Shown here: positions 17,675-26,235 of the stretch, piece after piece
Layout: every line of letters begins with the position of its first letter
Numbering within the stretch: the first letter of the stretch is position 1
DNA from: Fibrobacter sp. UWT2
Lineage (GTDB): Bacteria > Fibrobacterota > Fibrobacteria > Fibrobacterales > Fibrobacteraceae
Length of the DNA stretch: 54,520 bases
Reading direction: 5' to 3'
Assembly: GCF_900142545.1 (NCBI RefSeq)
Contig: NZ_FRBF01000019.1
Coordinates: 1-54,520, forward strand
Notes under the pieces: model-generated
Databases searched by the model: none
Told to the model about the DNA's origin: nothing
The model's input: only the letters and a program-made list of their open reading frames with translations
Made by a program: the position numbers and the translations under genes

Positions 17675-17749
17675 ATCATACTCCTGTAAAACACCTAGTT
17701 GTAATGTCGTAAATATAACTTAATCAAAAAAAATGGGGCTTTGCAATTC

Positions 17750-17762
17750 TATATTTGGGGCA
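17750..17762 (+). promoter_or_regulatory. Leaderless-type promoter of the pyridoxal-kinase-like gene
   Basis: TATATT at 17750-17755, six bases (TGGGGC), then the ATG at 17762. Confidence 0.55.
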
Positions 17763-18595
17763 TGTACAGGCGAGTCCTTACGATTCAAGATATTTCGTGC
17801 TTTGGACAGTGCTCCCTCACGGTGGCACTGCCGATTATTTCTGCGTGCGGTGTAGAGACGGCTGTGTTGCCGTCGGCGATTCTTTCGACCCATACGGGTG
17901 GCTTTACGGGCTGGACATTCCAGGACCTGACTAAAGAAATGTTGCCGATTAGCGAACACTGGCGTGTGGCTGATATTCGCTTCGATGCATTCTATACTGG
18001 TTATCTGGGTTCTATTGAGCAAATCAACATGGTTCAGCACATTATGGACACCAACGGTGTCGATGGTGCGATTCGGGTGGTAGACCCTGCCATGGCCGAC
18101 AACGGGGCGCTTTACCCCGGCTTTAACATGGAATTTGTCGCTGCCATGAAGGATTTGTGCGCCCATGCCGATGTTTTGCTCCCGAACATGACCGAAGCTT
18201 GCATGCTCACCGATACGGAATACAGCGAAAACATTGACCGCGAAACGGTCGAAATGCTTTGCAAAAAACTCTGCGAACTGGGCACCAAGTCGGTGGTGCT
18301 GACCGGTGTCGGATTCCGCGCGGGATACACGGGCGTGATGCTTTACGACGGTAAGGAATTCAACTACTACGAACACAAGAAGATTACCAAGGGCTTTAAC
18401 GGCACGGGTGACTGCTATGCTTCTGCATTTGTGGGAGCCATGCTCCGTGGTCGTTCCATGGTCGATGCGGCCCGAATTGCGGCTGATTTTGTGTTGGAAT
18501 GTATCGAAAAGACGTACGAAGACAAGTCTCACTGGTATGGAGTCAAGTTTGAACTTGCGCTCCCGAGCTTGATTAAAAATTTGGCAGACGAGTAG
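17762..18595 (+). CDS. Pyridoxal/pyridoxine kinase-like PfkB-family protein
   Basis: 277 residues of the ribokinase superfamily. VLTIQDISCFGQCSLTVALPI and the STHTGGFTGW segment resemble PdxK/PdxY, PNMTEACMLT is the nucleotide-side NxTE motif, and GFNGTGDCYASAFVGAML carries the catalytic GTGD (Asp base). It probably phosphorylates a B6 vitamer to make or recycle pyridoxal phosphate. The start at 17762 is supported by the exactly spaced TATATT box. The following thioesterase gene begins six bases after its stop, so the two are cotranscribed. Confidence 0.8.
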   Translation: MYRRVLTIQDISCFGQCSLTVALPIISACGVETAVLPSAILSTHTGGFTGWTFQDLTKEMLPISEHWRVADIRFDAFYTGYLGSIEQINMVQHIMDTNGVDGAIRVVDPAMADNGALYPGFNMEFVAAMKDLCAHADVLLPNMTEACMLTDTEYSENIDRETVEMLCKKLCELGTKSVVLTGVGFRAGYTGVMLYDGKEFNYYEHKKITKGFNGTGDCYASAFVGAMLRGRSMVDAARIAADFVLECIEKTYEDKSHWYGVKFELALPSLIKNLADE

Positions 18596-18601
18596 GTTCT
18601 T

Positions 18602-19033
18602 ATGGCAATTGCGATGGAAGAAACGGTTGACCCGATGCAGTTTACGCAGGTGTTCAAGGTAACGCCCGAAATGATTGACGACAATCATCATTTCAACAAC
18701 GTGTGGTCGGTGCAGTGGATTCAGGATATCGCGATTGCCCATTCCGATTCCGTGGGCGGTACGCAGCTGATGCGTGACCTAGGTGCCGGCTGGATGATTC
18801 ACGTACAGCACGTGGAATACAAGAACCAGGCTTTCCTCGGTGATGAAATCCGCGGAACTACGTGGGTTGCCGCTTACGGTAAAGTGGCTAGCTTACGCAA
18901 ATGCCGCTTTGAACGCGTCTCTGACGGCAAGGTGATTTTTGAGTCTGAAACCCAGTGGGTGCTTGTTGACATGAAACGCGGTCGCCCCATCGCCATTACC
19001 GACGAAATGAAGCGCCTGTACGTCGGTCACTAG
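18602..19033 (+). CDS. Hotdog-fold acyl-CoA/acyl-ACP thioesterase
   Basis: 143 residues with the single hotdog fold of the 4HBT/YbgC group. VTPEMIDDNHHFNNVWSVQW corresponds to the D-x-N-x-H-x-N-N segment with the catalytic Asp/Asn and central helix, and the rest forms the antiparallel sheet with VEYKNQAFLGDEI. It should hydrolyse an acyl thioester; the acyl chain is unknown. In an apparent operon with the pyridoxal-kinase-like gene, with no obvious functional link. Confidence 0.75.
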   Translation: MAIAMEETVDPMQFTQVFKVTPEMIDDNHHFNNVWSVQWIQDIAIAHSDSVGGTQLMRDLGAGWMIHVQHVEYKNQAFLGDEIRGTTWVAAYGKVASLRKCRFERVSDGKVIFESETQWVLVDMKRGRPIAITDEMKRLYVGH

Positions 19034-19036
19034 TTA

Positions 19037-19072
19037 GTATACAGTAGACAGTAGGCAGTAGGAAGTGACTCG
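19037..19072. repeat. 7-bp-period array joined to a TCATCCTGAGC-type repeat
   Basis: The reverse complement reads CTTCCTA CTGCCTA CTGTCTA CTGTATA. It continues on the plus strand into a GTGTCATCCTGAGC element. The same composite occurs at 23306-23357. Confidence 0.6.
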
Positions 19073-19095
19073 AATGTGTCATCCTGAGCAACGTC

Positions 19096-19130
19096 ACCCT
19101 GAACTTGTTTCAGGGTCAGCTTTTTATTTT
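19096..19130 (+). terminator. Terminator after the thioesterase gene
   Basis: ACCCTGAA / TTCAGGGT stem followed by CAGC and TTTTTATTTT. The hairpin overlaps the stop of the convergent aldehyde dehydrogenase gene and resembles the dispersed CCTGAAC...TTCAGG repeat. Confidence 0.65.
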
Positions 19131-20560
19131 AAGAAATATTCCGCAATCCGTTGGATTCTTGCCCGGAGGCTTTTTTCGTTGTCTTTGTGGTACGGCGGGT
19201 AAAGGAATGTCATGGTGTCGAGGGCGCTCTGCCGCATCACGTTGCGTTCGTGACTGAATGTCTTGAATCCGTAAATCCCGTGGTAATTGCCGGTGCCACT
19301 CATGCCCACGCCGCCAAACGGAACGGAATTATTTGCAATCTGCAAAATGCAATGATTCACGCAGGTAGAGCCCGAGGTTGTGCGGGCGATGACTTCGTTG
19401 ATTTTCACTTCGGACTTTCCGAAAATGTACAGTGCCAGCGGCTTCGGGCGCGCTTGAACGAAGGCGATTGCTTCTTCTAGAGAATCATAGGCAATTATCG
19501 GGAGAAGGGGGCCGAAAATTTCGGATTCCATAATGCGCATGTCGGCGGTGACACCCGTGAGTACGGTTGCGGGAGTGTAGCGGTTTTTGATGTCGTCGGG
19601 GCTGAATTGCGCGCCGATGACAGCCTTCGCGCCGTTGTCCAAAGCGTCTTTGATGAGCCCTTGATGGCGCTCCACAGTTCGGCTTTCTACGATGTGCACG
19701 AAAATTTCGGAGTTGCGGCGTGCCTCATCGGTTTCGCCGTACATTTTCTTGATGTTGTCTGCGATGGCTTCGGCGAGCGGTTGCATTAAACGGCGCGGAC
19801 AAAGCATGTAGTCGGGAGCGATGCAGGTCTGGCCTGCGTTCAGGCACTTGCCCCAGGCGAGTTTCTTCGCGGCATCCTTGATTTTAACATCGTCCAGAAT
19901 GATTACCGGCGATTTTCCGCCAAGTTCGAGCGTAACGCCGGCGTGAATCTTGGCCGCTTCTTCTGCCACATGGGCACCTACGTTCGGACTACCTGTAAAG
20001 AACACATGATCGAAGGGAAGGGCAAGTAACTGGTCGCCAATTTCGGCACCTGCGCCCTGCATGACGGCGACTTCATTCTGCTGGAAAACTTCTTTAATAA
20101 TCGATTCCAAAACTTCGGCAACATGCGGAGTCTTGTGGCTCGGCTTTGCAATCACCACGTTGCCTGCGGCAATAGCCGCTACAATCGGCGAAATAAACAG
20201 CAAGAACGGGTAATTCCACGGGGCCATAATCAGCACGCGGCCCTTGGGCTCAAAATGACTCACGCTTGAATTCAGCGGGAACAGGAAACTCCAGCTACCG
20301 TCTTTATCTTCGACCCAATCGGGCAAATGATTCACGGTGTGGTCGATTTCTTGCAGGGCGGGGTAGACTTCGGTGAGCCAAGCTTCAGTCTTCGGTTTAT
20401 GAAAGTCGGCCCATACGGCATCGTAGAATTCCTGCTGTCGAGCCTCGATAACCTTGCGGAGTTTGAGCAATTTGACGATGCGTTCTTTTACGCTTGTTTG
20501 TGCAATCTTCCAGCGATTTTCACCTTGCGCATCAAATATGTTTTGTAAGAAATCTGACAT
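19124..20560 (-). CDS. Aldehyde dehydrogenase (class 3-like)
   Basis: 478 residues. It oxidises an aldehyde to the acid with NAD(P). Visible: PWNYPFLLFISP, GNVVIAKPSHKTP, FTGSPNVG, general base Glu in TLELGGKSP and the catalytic Cys246 in NAGQTCIAPDY, then VPFGGVGMSGTGNYHG. The C-terminal hydrophobic/aromatic tail (TFLYPPY) resembles fatty-aldehyde dehydrogenases of this class, but no membrane anchor follows. ATG at 20560 is preferred to the upstream TTG at 20569, which lies inside the promoter: TATATT on the minus strand (20574-20569) leaves only a two-base leader. Confidence 0.88.
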   Translation of the reverse strand: MSDFLQNIFDAQGENRWKIAQTSVKERIVKLLKLRKVIEARQQEFYDAVWADFHKPKTEAWLTEVYPALQEIDHTVNHLPDWVEDKDGSWSFLFPLNSSVSHFEPKGRVLIMAPWNYPFLLFISPIVAAIAAGNVVIAKPSHKTPHVAEVLESIIKEVFQQNEVAVMQGAGAEIGDQLLALPFDHVFFTGSPNVGAHVAEEAAKIHAGVTLELGGKSPVIILDDVKIKDAAKKLAWGKCLNAGQTCIAPDYMLCPRRLMQPLAEAIADNIKKMYGETDEARRNSEIFVHIVESRTVERHQGLIKDALDNGAKAVIGAQFSPDDIKNRYTPATVLTGVTADMRIMESEIFGPLLPIIAYDSLEEAIAFVQARPKPLALYIFGKSEVKINEVIARTTSGSTCVNHCILQIANNSVPFGGVGMSGTGNYHGIYGFKTFSHERNVMRQSALDTMTFLYPPYHKDNEKSLRARIQRIAEYFLK

Positions 20561-20652
20561 GCTGCACAATATAATTTTTAGTCATTCGTTTTAGGTCTAG
20601 GGACGCTCGTTTTATGGCTCTGTAGTGCGTTAAACGATTCTAGCCACAAAAT

Positions 20653-20690
20653 CCTGTCTACTGTCTACTGCCTACTGTCTACTTTTTATA
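20653..20690. repeat. 7-bp-period array
   Basis: Heptamers CTGTCTA CTGTCTA CTGCCTA CTGTCTA CTTTTTA run into the promoter of the next gene (TACATT, six bases, ATG at 20701). Confidence 0.65.
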
Positions 20691-20700
20691 CATTATAAAT

Positions 20701-21213
20701 ATGGCAAGTTTGATTGAATTCAAGGGTAAAAAGCCCATCCTTGGCGAACGCGTGTTTATCGCGGAAGGTGCCAAAGTCATTGGCGATGTAGAAATTGGCG
20801 ACGATTCGTCTGTTTTTTACAATACGGTAATCCGTGCTGACCTCGCCGAAATTCGCATTGGCAAGCGTACCAATATCCAGGACAATGTGACCGTCCACCT
20901 TTCGACCGGTGTCGGAGTCCATGTGGGTGACGATGTGACGGTGGGCCATAATGCCATTTTGCATGCTTGCGATGTGGACGACCACGTGTTGATTGGCATG
21001 GGTGCAATCCTCATGGACGGCGTACACATCAAGTCGAACAGCGTGGTGGCTGCCGGTGCCGTGGTGACGCAAAACAAGGAATTCCCGGAACGCAGCTTGA
21101 TTGTGGGTGCTCCGGCCCATGTGGTGCGTGAACTGACCGAAGACGAAATCCGCAAATTCCATGAAAATGCGGAACATTATTTGGTCATTAAAGAAGAGTT
21201 GAGAAACTCTTAA
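20701..21213 (+). CDS. Gamma-carbonic-anhydrase-like hexapeptide-repeat protein
   Basis: 170 residues forming a left-handed beta-helix of hexapeptide repeats (IGDVEIGDDSSVFYNTVIRAD start). The metal-binding histidines of the YrdA/PaaY/CamH group are recognisable: VTVHLSTG, DVTVGHNAILHACDVDDHVLIG. VIRADLAEIRIGKRTNIQDNVTVH is the family signature. Trimeric and zinc-binding; carbonic anhydrase activity has been shown for only some members, so function is uncertain. Confidence 0.82.
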   Translation: MASLIEFKGKKPILGERVFIAEGAKVIGDVEIGDDSSVFYNTVIRADLAEIRIGKRTNIQDNVTVHLSTGVGVHVGDDVTVGHNAILHACDVDDHVLIGMGAILMDGVHIKSNSVVAAGAVVTQNKEFPERSLIVGAPAHVVRELTEDEIRKFHENAEHYLVIKEELRNS

Positions 21214-21263
21214 CGCTTTTTTGCTACAAAAAACTTTGCTTTAGACTTGATCCTTTATATAAT

Positions 21264-21276
21264 TATATTTTAGCTG
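21264..21276 (+). promoter_or_regulatory. Leaderless-type promoter of the lipid kinase gene
   Basis: TATATT at 21264-21269, six bases, then GTG at 21276; an ATG follows at 21279. The spacing seen at other genes would favour the GTG as the start. Confidence 0.45.
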
Positions 21277-22241
21277 TGATGTATAAGTTTGTCTTTCTCA
21301 TTAATCCGATTAGTGGCGGCGGCCAGGGCAAGGTGATTCACCAGTATTTGCCCGAAATCATGTCTTCCTTGAATTATACGGAAGACCAATGGAAGGCCGA
21401 ATTTACCAATATTGATGGGTTAGACAATCAGATCAGGGATGCTCTTGCCAATACAGAAAAACTGGTGGCCGTCGGTGGCGATGGCACCGTGTCCTCTGTC
21501 CTTTCGGTGATGGTCTCTTCGGAATACGCGAAGTCCGTGAAAATCGGCCTGATCCCGCTGGGTACAGGTAACGATCTTGCCCGCGTTTTGAATCTTTACA
21601 AACCCTATGTGGACAAGGGACTCTTGTTCCTGGTGCGTAGGCTTTTGCAGGCCAAGGCGCGCCCCTTTGATATCTGGAAGGTTAACGGAAAACTGGCCTT
21701 TGCGAACTATTTTTCGGGCGGTATCGATGCCCGAATTGCTCACGATTTTAACCGCGCCCGCGCCAATGGCGAATTCAATTCGAATTCCGTGCTGGTGAAC
21801 AAACTGCATTACGTGAAGAGTTTCTTTGCGGACCGCTCTTACCAGCTTAAAAAGGGTAAGCTTTCGTTTGTAGATGCCGAGGGCCGCAGCTGGCAAAAGA
21901 TTCTGGATGGTCACCGCACCGTGATTGTGGGCAATATCCCGAGTTTTGCAAGCGGCGCAAATCCGTTCTACAAGTCCGACATGGCTGATGGCCTGCTCGA
22001 AATCGTATGTGTGCCGAATATGTTCAGGTTCTTGCTGGCCATTGCGGTCGGAAACTTGCCTGTAATCGGAAATCTGGTTAAGAAGTATTTCATCAAGACT
22101 CGCAAGGCAAAATCCATTAAGCTTGAATTTGCCGAAGATGAATTCTTGCAGCTCGACGGCGAAGACCTGAGCGGTAAACTCGGCGGCCATGTAGACATTG
22201 ACTTTGCCTGCAAGGTGCAGATTATGGCGCTGGGGGAATAA
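21276..22241 (+). CDS. Diacylglycerol/lipid kinase (DAGK catalytic domain)
   Basis: 321 residues. NPISGGGQGK and AVGGDGTVSSVLS are the nucleotide-binding motifs of the DagK/YegS/sphingosine kinase family, and IPLGTGNDLARVL is the third conserved block. It should phosphorylate a diacylglycerol-like lipid at the membrane face. The C-terminal part (FADGLLEIV-like segment) is the expected beta domain. Start is GTG 21276 or ATG 21279. Its stop overlaps the lpxD start (TAATG), tying it to the lipid A genes. Confidence 0.85.
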   Translation: MMYKFVFLINPISGGGQGKVIHQYLPEIMSSLNYTEDQWKAEFTNIDGLDNQIRDALANTEKLVAVGGDGTVSSVLSVMVSSEYAKSVKIGLIPLGTGNDLARVLNLYKPYVDKGLLFLVRRLLQAKARPFDIWKVNGKLAFANYFSGGIDARIAHDFNRARANGEFNSNSVLVNKLHYVKSFFADRSYQLKKGKLSFVDAEGRSWQKILDGHRTVIVGNIPSFASGANPFYKSDMADGLLEIVCVPNMFRFLLAIAVGNLPVIGNLVKKYFIKTRKAKSIKLEFAEDEFLQLDGEDLSGKLGGHVDIDFACKVQIMALGE

Positions 22242-23308
22242 TGTTCTCCGTTCGCGCCTCAGACATAATCGATTACCTGCAAAACATATGCCAAATTGAA
22301 TGCCGCGTCTTGCGCGAGTCGCCAGAGGTTACTTTAACAGGCTTTGCCGCACTGACGCAGGCTCGTGAAAACGATGTGAGTTTCTGGGTCGGTCGCGTCG
22401 AGAGCGTGACGCATGCGAATGGTCCTTCGAACGACGATTTGAAAAAGACGGCCGCTGGCCTCCTATTCGTGCCTTCTGCTGCGGCGCAATCGGGCGAGGT
22501 CTCGTTTGCCGAGATTTTCCCGAATGCAAAGAATATTGTCGCCGTCGCTGAACCTTACCATGCCATGGTCAAGTTTCTGGAGCATTTCGAAGGCAACGGA
22601 TTCACCGACAACATGGAATCGGGTGTGCATTTTGACCGCGACTACATGGGCGTCGGCTATGGCGAAAACGGCCCCTGGATTCACCCGTCGGCGGTTGTCG
22701 AAGGCTTTGTTGACGAAGGCTGCTTTGTCGGGCCCGGCTGCGTCGTGATGCGTGGTGCAAGCGTCGGGCGAGGCTGCCGCCTGGAATCGAACGTGACCAT
22801 TTACCCGAATGTCATCGTGGGCGAGGACTGCATTTTTCAGGCGGGCGTCGTCGTCGGTAGCCGCGGTTTCGGATTCTATGAGCACGAAGGCGAACGCCGC
22901 ATGGTGCCGCATTTTGCAGGCGTCTGCATCGGGAACCGTTGCAGCTTTGGTGCAAACACAGTCGTGGCGGCCGGATTCATTTCTCCGACGACTATTGGCG
23001 ACAACTGCCATCTGGATTCCATGGTGCAGATTGCGCACAACTGCGTTTTAGGCAATAACATTTATATGGCCTCGCAAACGGCTCTCGGCGGCACGACGAT
23101 TCTCGAAGATGGTGTGCAGTTCGCGGGCGGCGCAAAGGCGGCGGGGCACTTGACCGTTGGCAAGAATGCGATTGTGACTGCGAAAGCGGGCGTGACCAAG
23201 AGCGTGCCTGCGGGTAAGACTGTCGCTGGATTCCCGGCGATTGATATCGACATCTGGCGTCGTCAAATGGTCGAGCTCCGCGTTATGGCGAAGAAAAAAC
23301 TGAAGTAG
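22241..23308 (+). CDS. lpxD: UDP-3-O-acylglucosamine N-acyltransferase LpxD
   Basis: 355 residues. The N-terminal uridine-binding domain (about 1-115) is followed by a long hexapeptide-repeat beta-helix: FVGPGCVVMRGASVGRGC, NVTIYPNVIVGEDC, VGSRGFGFYEHEGERRMVPHFAGV with the GFGF and catalytic-region HFG-like pattern, then DSMVQIAHNCVLGNN, where the catalytic His is in QIAHN. C-terminal ELRVMAKKKLK is a short helix. It adds the N-linked 3-hydroxyacyl chain in lipid A synthesis. Translationally coupled to the lipid kinase gene. Confidence 0.9.
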   Translation: MFSVRASDIIDYLQNICQIECRVLRESPEVTLTGFAALTQARENDVSFWVGRVESVTHANGPSNDDLKKTAAGLLFVPSAAAQSGEVSFAEIFPNAKNIVAVAEPYHAMVKFLEHFEGNGFTDNMESGVHFDRDYMGVGYGENGPWIHPSAVVEGFVDEGCFVGPGCVVMRGASVGRGCRLESNVTIYPNVIVGEDCIFQAGVVVGSRGFGFYEHEGERRMVPHFAGVCIGNRCSFGANTVVAAGFISPTTIGDNCHLDSMVQIAHNCVLGNNIYMASQTALGGTTILEDGVQFAGGAKAAGHLTVGKNAIVTAKAGVTKSVPAGKTVAGFPAIDIDIWRRQMVELRVMAKKKLK

Positions 23309-23471
23309 ACAGTAGACGGTAGGCAGTAGGAAGTGACACGAACGTGTCATCCTGAGCTATACGAAACTAAGAACTTTAGTTCTCAAGTTGAGTTATGCCC
23401 TTTGGGTAGTAGTGTAACGAGTCGAAGGATCTTTTGTTGACTGAGACTCGTAAATGTCTTTCTGCAGATAT
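23306..23471. repeat. Composite intergenic repeat (heptamers plus TCATCCTGAGC...GAAGGATCT)
   Basis: Begins TAGACAG TAGACGG TAGGCAG TAGGAAG and continues through GTGTCATCCTGAGC, an AGAACTTTAGTTCT hairpin and ends near GTCGAAGGATCT. About 40 bases of its left part match the element at 19037-19087. It separates lpxD from lpxC and holds no evident gene. Confidence 0.6.
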
Positions 23472-23491
23472 TTGCTATTTTGTAGCTCGTA

Positions 23492-24394
23492 ATGAGTAAT
23501 GTGTGTGAATTTAAATCCCCCAGCTTAAGCTTTGGTTCGACATCGGTTTCTGTCGAGCCGCTGGAAAAGGACCCGCAGAAAGTTCCCTTTGTGGCTTGGT
23601 ATGTGGGCGAAAAGCTTTTTTATCGCAGCGATGCGTGTCATTGTTTTGAAGAACTTGAATTTTTTGCGAAGCGCACCGCTGGCTACAAACTGAGCGAATC
23701 CGGCTTGGGACTCTTGTCGCCGGAGCATTTGGCATCTGTGTTCCTGATGTGGCCGCACCGGCGCTTTAATGTGCGACTCTCTGATGCGGCCAAGCCCGAA
23801 GTCCCGATGATGGACGGTTCTGCAATTCCGTTCTTCTGCGAAATGCGAAAATTCTGCGGAGCGCCCGAAGAACTCGTCTTTTTCGACGCCCCTGTGCATG
23901 CCGAGTGGGACTTGGGTAGCGATACCGCAGTCTACGGCCATGTCCGCATTACGCCGGCGGAAACCTTCGAAGTGGAATACGTGCTCGACCGCAACACCGC
24001 CCGCGACGGTTACGACCTGAAGTCGGCGGCGTCCGTCTCCATTTATTCGCCCGAAAACTTGTACCAAATTTTCATGGCGCGCACCTTCATCCATCAGGTG
24101 GAACTGGAGCGCGCTCAAGCGGCAGGGCTCCTCGCCGGAGTCGATGAATCTTGCGGACTCCTGCTCGCAGCGGGGGATTGCGCGGCTCAAAACAGCGCCT
24201 GTTCGCCAAAATTCCGCATCGCGAACGAGCCTGCGATGCATAAAATACTAGATTTGATTGGAGACCTGAGTTTTATCTGTCCGGCCCTTCCGAGGGTCAG
24301 AATCGAAATCACCAACGGTGGGCACGTGTCCCATCGACAAATTATGGAGAAAATTATTCCTTATGTCCATGCTGGAATCTTTACCCAAGTCTAA
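23492..24394 (+). CDS. lpxC: Divergent UDP-3-O-acyl-N-acetylglucosamine deacetylase LpxC
   Basis: 300 residues. Although divergent, all metal ligands of LpxC can be placed: His79 in SPEHLASV, His250 and Asp254 in EPAMHKILDLIGDLS; His278 in GGHVSHRQ matches the catalytic histidine. PMMDGSAIPF and ARTF are also conserved LpxC motifs. It deacetylates the lipid A precursor, the committed step. It is transcribed from a TGCTATTTTG extended -10 box whose predicted start is four bases before the ATG. It overlaps the FabZ-like gene by 32 bases, an arrangement that recalls the LpxC-FabZ fusion of Bacteroidota. Confidence 0.85.
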   Translation: MSNVCEFKSPSLSFGSTSVSVEPLEKDPQKVPFVAWYVGEKLFYRSDACHCFEELEFFAKRTAGYKLSESGLGLLSPEHLASVFLMWPHRRFNVRLSDAAKPEVPMMDGSAIPFFCEMRKFCGAPEELVFFDAPVHAEWDLGSDTAVYGHVRITPAETFEVEYVLDRNTARDGYDLKSAASVSIYSPENLYQIFMARTFIHQVELERAQAAGLLAGVDESCGLLLAAGDCAAQNSACSPKFRIANEPAMHKILDLIGDLSFICPALPRVRIEITNGGHVSHRQIMEKIIPYVHAGIFTQV

Positions 24395-24854
24395 TGTCGC
24401 CGGAATCCTCTACGATGCCGAAGTCGTCCACAGCGTGCTTCCGCAGAAGGCCCCGTTTGCCTTTGTCGATGAAATCTTGAGTCTCGACGCCGAAAACATG
24501 GAAATCGTTGCCAAGTGGCATTTGACCGGCGAAGAAGGATTCCTCAAGGGACATTTCCCGGGCAATCCGGTGCTCCCCGGCGTGATTCAGATTGAATCCA
24601 TGGCCCAGGCCGCCACGCTCCTCACCATGATTGGTCGCGAAGCCGAAACTACCGGCAAGCGCCCCGCCTTCATGGGTGTCGAAAACTGCCGTTTCCGCGC
24701 TCCGGTGATTCCGAAGGCTGAAATCGTTCTGAAGGCCAAGCTCATCATGGCCCGCCACGGCATTTACAAGTACAGCGGCGAACTCCTGACCGTCGACGCC
24801 GAAGGCAAGGAAACCCTCTGCACCAAGGCCGACTTCAGCGCCGCTATGGTGTAA
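24363..24854 (+). CDS. fabZ: 3-hydroxyacyl-ACP dehydratase FabZ
   Basis: 163 residues from the ATG at 24363 (a second ATG at 24369 is possible). The hotdog active site is HFPGNPVLPGVIQIESMAQA with catalytic His64 and Glu78. It dehydrates 3-hydroxyacyl-ACP in fatty acid synthesis and so competes with the Lpx enzymes for 3-hydroxyacyl-ACP, which explains its linkage to lpxC. The gene begins inside the end of lpxC. Confidence 0.9.
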   Translation: MSMLESLPKSNVAGILYDAEVVHSVLPQKAPFAFVDEILSLDAENMEIVAKWHLTGEEGFLKGHFPGNPVLPGVIQIESMAQAATLLTMIGREAETTGKRPAFMGVENCRFRAPVIPKAEIVLKAKLIMARHGIYKYSGELLTVDAEGKETLCTKADFSAAMV

Positions 24855-24877
24855 TTATTTAATGCCCTCTCTGTCTT

Positions 24878-24967
24878 CCCGGCGTAAGCCGGGATTTCCT
24901 TTGATGCCTGCTAAGGATTGCTTTATTGTCACGCTGATTGGGAATCACTAACGTGATTCCTTTTTTT
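24878..24967 (+). terminator. Two terminators after the lpxC-fabZ pair
   Basis: CCCGGC-GTAA-GCCGGG followed by ATTTCCTTT (24878-24900), and GGAATCAC-TAAC-GTGATTCC followed by seven T (24941-24967). Confidence 0.85.
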
Positions 24968-25013
24968 ATAATTTAAATTTGGCAAAAAAGATTGAGGTTC
25001 CAGGAGGTTTTCT

Positions 25014-26162
25014 GTGAAATATTTTGTTGCGTTGTTGCTTTCTGCTTTTTTGTTCGTCGCCTGCGGTGACGACGACAGCAGCAGCTTCGTGAGTCCGGAG
25101 AAGGAATCTTCGTCTAGCGAAATTCTGAGCAGCGGCGACGGGACCAGTGACGGCAATGGAGACAAATCCAGCAGCAGCGTCTCGTCTTCGTCTACGAACA
25201 GCTCTTTTTCCGCAAAATCAAGCTCTTCCACGGATTCCAAGAGCAGTTCTTCGAGTAGTTTGGTGCTTTTTGAAAGCTCCAGTTCCTTGTCTAAACAACT
25301 ACGGTGCCTATTGGAGTGTACGGATGACTGCGAAGGGGAAACCTATTGGCAAGGGAGCGATTATCAAATGATTTGCCATGATGGGCAATGGCTTAATCTA
25401 GATTCTATGGAGCAGGCGAATGCGCCAAGCAGCAGCAGCTACTTCGACATGACGGAGCAGTTCAACGAGAAGGTGTCTTACGGCGAGTTCACGGACCCGC
25501 GTGACGGGCAGAAGTACCGCACGGTGAGCTTAAAGGATGGCCTTTATTATACTGACTCGCTTGTGTTTTTTGCAGAGAATCTCAATTTTGGCAAAATGAT
25601 TCCTGGAGGTTCTGTACAGGGAGACTCCACGAAGTACTGCTACGATGACGATCCGTGGTACTGCGAGAACGGTTGGGGCGGGCTCTATACCTGGAGCCGT
25701 GCGATGAATCTTCCATCGGTTTGCGATTCTGTCAAGTTTGGGTCGGAGAAATGCTATTTCTCTTTTGCTCAGGATAAGGATGGAAAATATATCGATGGTG
25801 AAATTATTCATCAGGGAATTTGCCCTGAGGGTTGGCATATAGCGAATGATGGCGAATGGGCTTATCTTCAGGAGAAAAGCGGCAACAGTGTCGCCTACTA
25901 CATGGGTTCAAAGGTCGCCGGCTTCGGTAATAACAGCTATGGGTTATCGATATTGCCCGCCGGGTATTGGGAACGGTATCCGAACGGAACAACGGTGTTT
26001 CAAAATATAAAGGAGCAGACGCTTTTTTGGCTTCCCGGACAGAATTCTGATCATCCAGACGAAGCTAGATTGACAAACGTTATGGATAATCAAATGTCTC
26101 GAGGCGGGTCGCGAAAGAAGAATGATTATGCGCATTCAATTCGCTGTGTAAAGAACTACTAG
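25014..26162 (+). CDS. Lipoprotein with Ser-rich linker and FISUMP domain
   Basis: 382 residues starting at GTG, with a perfect AGGAGG upstream. Lipobox FVAC (Cys about 17), then an almost pure Ser/Asp linker to about residue 95, a small Cys-containing segment (CLLECTDDCEGETYW), a second Ser patch and the FISUMP domain (about 150-380): GEFTDPRDGQKYRTV, AENLNFG, YCYDDDPWYC, GGLYTWSRAM, ICPEGWHIANDGEW and the ending SIRCVKNY. This domain is hugely amplified in F. succinogenes (TIGR02145); it is related to formylglycine-generating-enzyme-like folds by appearance, and its role is unknown, probably surface-located. Confidence 0.88.
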   Translation: MKYFVALLLSAFLFVACGDDDSSSFVSPEKESSSSEILSSGDGTSDGNGDKSSSSVSSSSTNSSFSAKSSSSTDSKSSSSSSLVLFESSSSLSKQLRCLLECTDDCEGETYWQGSDYQMICHDGQWLNLDSMEQANAPSSSSYFDMTEQFNEKVSYGEFTDPRDGQKYRTVSLKDGLYYTDSLVFFAENLNFGKMIPGGSVQGDSTKYCYDDDPWYCENGWGGLYTWSRAMNLPSVCDSVKFGSEKCYFSFAQDKDGKYIDGEIIHQGICPEGWHIANDGEWAYLQEKSGNSVAYYMGSKVAGFGNNSYGLSILPAGYWERYPNGTTVFQNIKEQTLFWLPGQNSDHPDEARLTNVMDNQMSRGGSRKKNDYAHSIRCVKNY

Positions 26163-26173
26163 TTCACCACAAT

Positions 26174-26235
26174 CTTTAACAAAAAAGTTTAACAAAAAAT
26201 CAGGGTTATGCCAAATAACCCACAGGGAGGGACTT
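26174..26235 (+). promoter_or_regulatory. Structured leader of the 39-codon ORF
   Basis: Contains two TTTAACA direct repeats 13 bases apart (26175 and 26188), then a hairpin GGGTTAT-GCCAA-ATAACCC directly before the strong ribosome-binding site GGGAGGG. The hairpin-SD spacing suggests translational control. Confidence 0.4.

Noticed and set aside
16046-17689. 547-codon plus-strand frame opposite glgB
   Set aside because: glgB is certain from its catalytic motifs; the antisense frame has none.
25060-25290. Ser codon-rich DNA in the FISUMP lipoprotein considered as a DNA repeat element
   Set aside because: It is in frame and fits the Ser linkers common in Fibrobacter secreted proteins.
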